NCBI RefSeq assembly: GCF_003013715.1
Contig: NC_072812.1
Location: 2,232,001-2,296,000, forward strand
Length of the DNA stretch: 64,000 nt
Direction of reading: 5' to 3'
Source: Candidozyma auris
Taxonomy: Eukaryota > Ascomycota > Pichiomycetes > Serinales > Metschnikowiaceae
Part shown: positions 58,174-64,000 of the stretch, piece by piece
Layout: each line of letters starts with the position of its first letter
Numbering within the stretch: the stretch's first letter is position 1
Notes under the pieces: generated by a model
Told to the model about the DNA's origin: nothing
Database searches by the model: none
What the model saw: only the letters and a program-made list of their open reading frames with translations
Translations under genes and position numbers: made by a program

Positions 58174-61100
58174 ATGACTGACACAGACGGGCTGGATGAA
58201 AAGTTATCAGACTTCCTCAAGGAGGATTCTGTTACGTCCGAGCAAAGAGAATTCAATGAGCTCTCAAACAAGGCCAAACTTGAACGTTTGAACCGTTTGA
58301 TCCAGCAGACAGAGATATACTCGCAGATCATTTTGGACAACATGCTTGAAAAGTCGCTTGAGAAGCAGAAGGAGCAGAAACGGCAGAACAAGCTCAAAAA
58401 GCGTGAATTACGGCGCAAGAAACGAGAGAAATATGAAGAGAAGAAGAAGCTTGCTGCTGAAATGGGCGAGCCTGAGCCTGCACCACCTTCGGAGTCGGAG
58501 TCGGATCTTAGTGATGACGAGGAGATCGCGGATGATGAAGCGTCTAGAGAACATGCCGAAGTTGAAAAGAATGCCACCGACTCAGAAAAGGAGGACTTCA
58601 AGCCCGAGTCTGACTCTGATTTGGAGGTTGTGGAGGTTCTGAAAGTTTCTAGAAAGCGTAAAGGCAAGGCTCCTAAGCGCCTGAGCAAGAGGCTACAGAA
58701 AGAGAAGCCTAAAAAGAAGACAAGGGAGAGAGAACTTGTGAAGCCCAAGCAAGAAAGTTCCGAAAAGACTAGAGAGACCAGAAAAGCTTTGGAAAGTGCC
58801 CAGACCGCTCACAATCAGGCACAACCCTCTTTGGTCTCCGAGTGCACCATGAAAGATTACCAATTGGATGGTCTTGAGTGGCTCGTTACACTATATGAGA
58901 ATGGTCTCAATGGTATCCTAGCCGACGAAATGGGTCTCGGGAAAACGCTACAGTGCATATCTTTGATCTGTTATCTTATTGAGCACAAGGTCAAGGGTCC
59001 CTTCTTGATTGTCGCTCCATTTTCAACCGTGAACAACTGGTGCCGAGAGTTTGCCGCATTTGCCCCAGAAGTTGAGGTGATTAAATATACTGGTGTCAAA
59101 GAAGATAGACAAGAGATCAAATTCTCAAGAAAGTTGAGACAAGCGGTGGTTGTTACTTCTTATGAGCTCGCCATAAAAGACTTTCGAAAAATTTCCAGAA
59201 TCTCATGGGGCTACTTGACAGTCGACGAAGGACACAGACTCAAAAATTTCGAGTGTCTTCTCATCCAGAAGCTCAAGCGTCTTGACGCAGCCAACAGATT
59301 ATTATTGACGGGAACGCCGCTTCAGAACAATTTAAATGAATTGTGGTCACTTCTCAATTTCATTTTACCGGACATTTTCAGTGATTTAGAACTTTTTCAA
59401 CTGTGGTTCAACTTTGAAGAGTTCGCAAGCGAGGGCAAGACAGAGCAGGATAAGCTCATTCAAGAGGACGTTAAACAAAAGTTGGTCAAGAGCTTGCACT
59501 CCATCCTCAAACCATTCCTATTGAGACGGCTCAAGAAAAATGTCATCAAAGATCTACCTCCCAAGAAGGAGTATATCGTGTATGCCGACTTGACTCCACT
59601 TCAGAGAGCATTCTATGCCAGTGTTGTTCAAGGCGGTGCCAAGAATGCTGTTATTGAGCTACATGCCAAAGAACTACTCATTAAGAACCACCCCGAGCAG
59701 TTTACTAGGCCAGAACATCTCGACCATGTTACGAATGTGTTGTACGGTCCCTCTATCGTTGATGTCGAAGAGGAAGAAAAAGAGCAACAGGGAAGAAAAC
59801 TACGAAAAAATAGAAAACAGCGATTTTCAAAACGTGATATGAGGTTGTTCGAGACTAATGCCGATTTGATCGAACCCGTTAGCGACGAAGATTTTGATGA
59901 CGAAGAAATTGAGTCCGACCACAATAAGGCTAATGAAAAGGTTATTCCACACAGGTTGGTAAGCAACCAGACACTCACGGGGGAGGATCTTCAGAAAGAA
60001 ATCGAACGACAGACTTTGGAGCTTGAACAGACCTTGATGCTGGGCATGATGGAAGATGGGGTGCAGACCGTGGGCTCAAATGGTCCCCTTCTCAGGTTCG
60101 TTCCTAAGGATCAAGAGGTCAGGGAGGTTAGAACTGATTCACTGGACTGGCCCCAAAATCAGATCCAAAATGGAGAAACCAATCAGACCACTCCTAACGG
60201 CAGCCATTTCAACAACAGTAGTCACATCAACGGTCGTCTGCAACCAAATGGTAACACGAACGGTCATTTGCACGAAAAAATTTACAACACTCTCGAGGAA
60301 GTCATCACGAACGTTCGGACATCGTCTTCAGTCAATGGAAATGGCATATCGAAATATGAAAGCAAGAACAGGACAAAAGAAGATCCAAAGAGTTCCGCAG
60401 ATCCTGTTAAACCAAAAAAGAGGAGACTGCCCAGAAAGACGAAGGTTATCAAAAACGCCACGCCCTCAGACAGTGAGTCAGACATCGAGATTATTGAGAT
60501 CAAAGACGATTCTGATTTGACAGAAGATGAAAAAAGAAGGATGTTTGCTGAAGAGGCGGTAGCAATCGCTAGAAAGCATGCGATCAATCTTCATCTTCAA
60601 AATCTTGTCATGCAACTAAGAAAGGTGTGTGGGTCGCACTACACATTTTACAACCCATACTACTTCGACATCGACTTGGAGAATCCCGACGATGATATCG
60701 TGAGTGAATATCTGCAGTTGATAGTGAAGCATTCTGGCAAAATCCAGTTGCTCAAACAACTCTTGGATCGTCTCATACCAGAGGGTCACAAAGTATTGAT
60801 ATTTTCACAATTTCAGATCATGCTTGATGTTCTTGGGAATGTATTGCACGAAAAAGGCATCGCTTTTAACAGACTTGATGGACAGACAAAACAAGACGAG
60901 AGGGAGGAGGCAATGATGGAGTTCAGGGAAGATGCAGAGGACTCCAGTAAGGTGTTTTTGCTATCCACGAGAGCTGGAGGGTTAGGATTGAATTTGATAA
61001 GCGCAGATACAGTAATTCTCTTTGATAGTGACTGGAATCCTCAGATGGACCTTCAAGCCATTGACCGTGTTCACAGAATTGGACAGACCAAACCAGTCAA

Positions 61101-61521
61101 AATCTTCCGACTTGTGGTCAGAAACTCCATCGAAGAGTTATTGGTCGTGAAGAGTTTCAGCAAGAGACTATTGGAAAGAATGGTGATTGAGCTGGGAGAA
61201 TTCCAGCTTGGCAGAGTTGCAAAGAAGTTGGCTGAAGAGGAAATTGATTTGGAGCGGTTCACATCCATAAAAGATGTTCTCGACATTGGTAGTCGATTGG
61301 ACCTCTACGGTGCACACGAACAGGAGTTTACCATGCTGAAGTCAAGCACCCTTCTACTAGCACCTCCACCTACTTCGAAGCCACTCACACCAGATGAAAT
61401 GGACGAGCTTATGGACAGAAGCAAAGAGTGTTACGCAAAGGACCCTCTTGTAACAAAGTTTCCCAACGTCACTGCATTCCAGTCCACCAACAGCGTCGAG
61501 GAGGAAGAGAAGGATGAGTAA
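58174..61521 (+). CDS. IRC5: SNF2-family ATPase Irc5 (LSH/HELLS type)
   Basis: Chromatin-remodelling ATPase of the LSH/HELLS/DDM1 branch; S. cerevisiae Irc5 aids cohesin loading and suppresses recombination. The 1,115-residue protein has a basic/acidic N-terminus. Helicase lobe 1 has MKDYQLDGLEWL (about 228), ADEMGLGKT (250), DEGHRLKN (351; the DEGH form is typical of this branch) and LTGTPLQNN. A poorly conserved charged insertion (about 530-790) separates it from lobe 2 with KVLIFSQFQIMLD (about 871), STRAGGLGLNLISAD and IDRVHRIGQTKPV. S. cerevisiae Irc5 has 853 residues, the difference being mainly the N-terminus and the insertion. Confidence 0.9.
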   Translation: MTDTDGLDEKLSDFLKEDSVTSEQREFNELSNKAKLERLNRLIQQTEIYSQIILDNMLEKSLEKQKEQKRQNKLKKRELRRKKREKYEEKKKLAAEMGEPEPAPPSESESDLSDDEEIADDEASREHAEVEKNATDSEKEDFKPESDSDLEVVEVLKVSRKRKGKAPKRLSKRLQKEKPKKKTRERELVKPKQESSEKTRETRKALESAQTAHNQAQPSLVSECTMKDYQLDGLEWLVTLYENGLNGILADEMGLGKTLQCISLICYLIEHKVKGPFLIVAPFSTVNNWCREFAAFAPEVEVIKYTGVKEDRQEIKFSRKLRQAVVVTSYELAIKDFRKISRISWGYLTVDEGHRLKNFECLLIQKLKRLDAANRLLLTGTPLQNNLNELWSLLNFILPDIFSDLELFQLWFNFEEFASEGKTEQDKLIQEDVKQKLVKSLHSILKPFLLRRLKKNVIKDLPPKKEYIVYADLTPLQRAFYASVVQGGAKNAVIELHAKELLIKNHPEQFTRPEHLDHVTNVLYGPSIVDVEEEEKEQQGRKLRKNRKQRFSKRDMRLFETNADLIEPVSDEDFDDEEIESDHNKANEKVIPHRLVSNQTLTGEDLQKEIERQTLELEQTLMLGMMEDGVQTVGSNGPLLRFVPKDQEVREVRTDSLDWPQNQIQNGETNQTTPNGSHFNNSSHINGRLQPNGNTNGHLHEKIYNTLEEVITNVRTSSSVNGNGISKYESKNRTKEDPKSSADPVKPKKRRLPRKTKVIKNATPSDSESDIEIIEIKDDSDLTEDEKRRMFAEEAVAIARKHAINLHLQNLVMQLRKVCGSHYTFYNPYYFDIDLENPDDDIVSEYLQLIVKHSGKIQLLKQLLDRLIPEGHKVLIFSQFQIMLDVLGNVLHEKGIAFNRLDGQTKQDEREEAMMEFREDAEDSSKVFLLSTRAGGLGLNLISADTVILFDSDWNPQMDLQAIDRVHRIGQTKPVKIFRLVVRNSIEELLVVKSFSKRLLERMVIELGEFQLGRVAKKLAEEEIDLERFTSIKDVLDIGSRLDLYGAHEQEFTMLKSSTLLLAPPPTSKPLTPDEMDELMDRSKECYAKDPLVTKFPNVTAFQSTNSVEEEEKDE

Positions 61522-61938
61522 AAATCTAGAAGCACCGCGTCACGTTGACTCCTTGAGCAATAGAATGGAGCCTAGCTGAGTAGATCATCATGCACCTCAA
61601 ATGAAAGCCTCTTTTGCTTCGATCTGATCTCTTGATTGCTCGCCTCTACCAACTCAGATAGGCCGCTGAGCTGCTCAGCAATGCAACTCATCTAACACAT
61701 GACCTGTGCATATGACGACTCTTGAAAGAATCTCTCACAAGTATTTCAAAACGTTTCCGTGAGCAAGCGTGAAGTTGGCTATTGGGCTTTTTAGGTACTG
61801 GCATTCTCAGCGCGTTTTGCAGCCACACTCTCATTGCTATCGTATCGCGCTCATATACATACCTTGCATTATCAGCAGTTTTCTGACCCCAGATTTTCTT
61901 ACCGCCTGCTTACACCCCTTCACAAACCACACCAAGGG
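61522..61938. promoter_or_regulatory. Glucoamylase promoter with motif copy
   Basis: TTTTGCAGCCACA at 61815-61827, 112 bp upstream of the start. Confidence 0.5.
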
Positions 61939-63534
61939 ATGAGATTCCATATCTTGTGGCCGGCATTTCTCGCCACCTCCAGTGCCCTTCAGATTCCGCC
62001 GTTGGCTTCTCGGCCCGAGCTTCAGAGCGTGCTTCTAGTTGACCCCAAGCAGCAGCTCGATGAACTCTCCAGTACTCCCGAGTTCGAGAAATGGGTCTCT
62101 GACCAGTCAGTTCGGTCCTTCTCGTATATTTTAGAGAACATCGGTGGTGTGTCGCAAACTCTAGACCCTGAGAAAGTGCATCCAGGGACGGTGATTGCAT
62201 CACCTCTGAAAGTAAGGCCAAACTACTTTTACAACTGGATCAGAGACTCGGCCTTGACGATGAGAACTCTCATATACCACATGAACGACCACCTCAGCAA
62301 CTCAACGTCGATGATGGAACTCAGGCGCGTGATCGAGCAATACATCGAGGTGAACTATAGACTTCAGCGGGTTTCGAACAAGTCGGGTACCTTTAATGAT
62401 CCGAAGCGCAAGGGCCTTGGCGAGCCCAAGTTTCTAACGAATGGGCAGGCGTTTGACGAACGCTGGGGGAGGCCTCAGTCTGACGGCCCGGGGCTTCGAG
62501 TGTCTACCATTCTTGGGTATTTGTTCTTTCTCAAGGGCAACAACCTAGAAATCGAGAGCGACTTCTTAGGAAACGTCACTTTCATCTACAACAAGATCAT
62601 AAAGCCAGATTTAGAGTACATCATTGCCAATTGGCGTGAAAAGCTGTTTGACTTGTGGGAGGAAATTGAGTCGCATCACTTCTTCAACGCCTTGACCCAG
62701 CTTAAGGCATTACAGGATGGACAGCGATTTACCCAGCTTCACGTCATGGACATGACGTTTGCGAGGCAGCTTCAACTGACATACCATGAGCTTCTCGAGT
62801 ATGTCACCAACTCTGGAGGGTTCACGAGACCATTGGTGTCGCACATAATCGAAACACCAGAATTTTACGAGAAGGGCGTGCGGTCAGGCCTTGACGCCGC
62901 TATTTTCCTTGCAGCGCTCCATGCGCATAATCTAGAGTTTGGCGGTACAGATAACATTCCCTACGATGTTGACGATTCTCACATCTTGAATAGCATCACC
63001 GCTATGGCTGCTGATATGAAGACACGATACCCGATCAACATAAGACACCAAACTGGACTGGCATTGGGCAGATATCCTGAGGATGTGTATGACGGGTATG
63101 GAACTTCTTTAGGAAACCCCTGGTTTATCTCGACGTTATCTGCTGGAGAAGTTCTTTACAAGTGGATCTACAAGTACACTAGACGCCACGCTGATATTGT
63201 AATCGATAAACTGAACATTGAATTCTTCCAGCCACACGACAAGGAGTTGCAAAATGACGGTTCATTAGAGAACGGAGTGATTGTAATCTCTTACAGCTCC
63301 GACAGGTATCAGCGAATACTCAAGAGTTTATACAAGTATGCTGACACGTTTCTTCAAGTCGTGCTGAGACATGTGGACAGGCATGACGGGTCTATGTCTG
63401 AGCAGTTTGATAGAAACACCGGATACATGCAAGGGGCTGAGAAGTTGACGTGGTCGTATTCGGCGTTCCACAATTGCGTGAGATGGAGAACGAAAGCTGC
63501 TGATCAGATCAGGCACCTCCATAATCAAGAGTAA
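61939..63534 (+). CDS. GH15 glucoamylase (Sga1/Gam1-like), probably secreted
   Basis: Exo-acting alpha-glucan hydrolase releasing glucose from starch or glycogen. 531 residues from the ATG at 61939, which opens a signal peptide (MRFHILWPAFLATSSALQ). The upstream in-frame ATG at 61834 would bury that signal. GH15 blocks are visible: YFYNWIRDSALTMR, FNDPKRKGLGEPKF, GRPQSDGPGLR, GLALGRYPEDVYDG, GTSLGNPWFISTLSAGE and the C-terminal SEQFDRNTGYMQGAEKLTWSYSAF, which contains the catalytic-base Glu. N-glycosylation sequons occur (SNST, GNVT). There is no starch-binding module. Confidence 0.9.
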   Translation: MRFHILWPAFLATSSALQIPPLASRPELQSVLLVDPKQQLDELSSTPEFEKWVSDQSVRSFSYILENIGGVSQTLDPEKVHPGTVIASPLKVRPNYFYNWIRDSALTMRTLIYHMNDHLSNSTSMMELRRVIEQYIEVNYRLQRVSNKSGTFNDPKRKGLGEPKFLTNGQAFDERWGRPQSDGPGLRVSTILGYLFFLKGNNLEIESDFLGNVTFIYNKIIKPDLEYIIANWREKLFDLWEEIESHHFFNALTQLKALQDGQRFTQLHVMDMTFARQLQLTYHELLEYVTNSGGFTRPLVSHIIETPEFYEKGVRSGLDAAIFLAALHAHNLEFGGTDNIPYDVDDSHILNSITAMAADMKTRYPINIRHQTGLALGRYPEDVYDGYGTSLGNPWFISTLSAGEVLYKWIYKYTRRHADIVIDKLNIEFFQPHDKELQNDGSLENGVIVISYSSDRYQRILKSLYKYADTFLQVVLRHVDRHDGSMSEQFDRNTGYMQGAEKLTWSYSAFHNCVRWRTKAADQIRHLHNQE

Positions 63535-63669
63535 TGAATAGATTTTCTCAAAATTCGCTTTACTAAAATGGTCTGTTTCTCTTTATCGGGTGGTTGCAAA
63601 ACGAGGGGTACGGGTGCGTTTTCCAATTATCAAATCTCACTCACAGCTTCAGCTCTGGAAGCACCCGCC

Positions 63670-64000
63670 ATGAACTTATTCCTAATTGTGGGTGGTCTAA
63701 TACTTTTGCATTGCGGATACTCATCACATGAGTACCACACCGTTTTGAAAACGAAGAACTCGTTCATCCCTTCTGAAATCATCATCGAGGTGCTCATTGG
63801 CGTCGTCATCATCAACCTTGGAGCATTGAGAGCAATTCAAAACAGGTACCGATTCGGCATAACCCACGATGACGTTGTGTGGCCGCCACTGACGTTTCTT
63901 TTGCCGATCAACTTGAGCGAGGCCAACGCAGTGATCAATCTGTTGGGTGTGTGTGAGCATGAAGAGTTGGACACGAGACGGGATTTCATTGATGTCAAGC
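63670..64000 (+). CDS. EMC5: EMC5, ER membrane protein complex subunit (cut by window end)
   Basis: First 110 codons of a gene running past the window. MNLFLIVGGLILLHCGYSSHEYHTVL is a membrane segment followed by the SxxEYH motif of the EMC5/MMgT (Kre27) family. A second membrane segment follows (IIIEVLIGVVIINLGAL), then DVVWPPLTF and ending RRDFIDVK. The complex inserts tail-anchored and multipass proteins in the ER. A GGTTGCAAAAC element at 63592 lies about 70 bp upstream. Confidence 0.8.
   Translation, partial: MNLFLIVGGLILLHCGYSSHEYHTVLKTKNSFIPSEIIIEVLIGVVIINLGALRAIQNRYRFGITHDDVVWPPLTFLLPINLSEANAVINLLGVCEHEELDTRRDFIDVK

Noticed and set aside
1..64000. tRNA genes, mobile elements, CRISPR arrays
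   Set aside because: No intergenic B-box (GGTTCGAATCC-type) with a foldable gene, no transposase or reverse transcriptase, no terminal repeats and no spaced direct-repeat array were seen.

Overview
The window is nuclear DNA of an ascomycete yeast of the CTG-Ser clade. It is gene-dense on both strands, with small spliceosomal introns (GTATGT / TACTAAC / CAG) and typical yeast orthologues. CTG codons sit where related proteins carry Ser or Thr: the CGSS motif of the LOG-family protein, residue 11 of VPS55, residue 44 of DOM34, and the third repeat of the YMC1-like carrier. CTG is absent from the highly biased RPL28 and COX5. Moderate GC, short intergenic distances and a likely Tim17-type complex I subunit suggest the Clavispora/Metschnikowia side of the clade, but the species is not established. 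Any CTG written as Leu should be read as Ser.

Layout. 0-7 kb: ARL3, then a very long Ala/Gly-rich repeat protein split by a frame change. 8.6-17.1 kb: SEC66, SEC3, COX5 and SWE1. 17.1-20.5 kb: a 3.4-kb gene-free stretch leading to the iron-type GATA factor SFU1. 22-29.5 kb: a YMC1-like carrier, a thioredoxin-fold protein, ERV1 (intron), a YGK1-type HD nucleotidase, RPL28 and a VPS73-like transporter; the last three also lie together in S. cerevisiae. 29.7-34.8 kb: ERT1-like regulator (intron) and a divergent dioxygenase/oxidoreductase pair. 35-46.7 kb: ARC1, TGS1, DOM34, a Tim17-family protein, MLC1 (intron after the ATG), SMC5, MSE1 and an orphan. 48-55.5 kb: MPM1-like, VPS55, SYN8, an orphan, a LOG-family protein and NCE103. 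58-64 kb: IRC5, a GH15 glucoamylase and the start of EMC5.

Recurring roles are secretion and endosomal traffic (ARL3, SEC66, SEC3, VPS55, SYN8, EMC5), mitochondria (COX5, ERV1, MSE1, MPM1-like, carrier), translation and RNA (RPL28, ARC1, TGS1, DOM34) and genome maintenance or cell cycle (SMC5, IRC5, SWE1). No mobile element, rRNA, tRNA or CRISPR array was seen.

The strongest unexplained signal is a short motif, TTTYGCAGCCAWW, found about 25 times. Nearly all copies are intergenic and most lie 50-340 bp upstream of a start codon, as expected for the site of an abundant general promoter factor. Other points of interest are the split repeat protein, three introns that restore missing N-termini (one with a first exon of a single ATG), and a possible dual-localised carbonic anhydrase.
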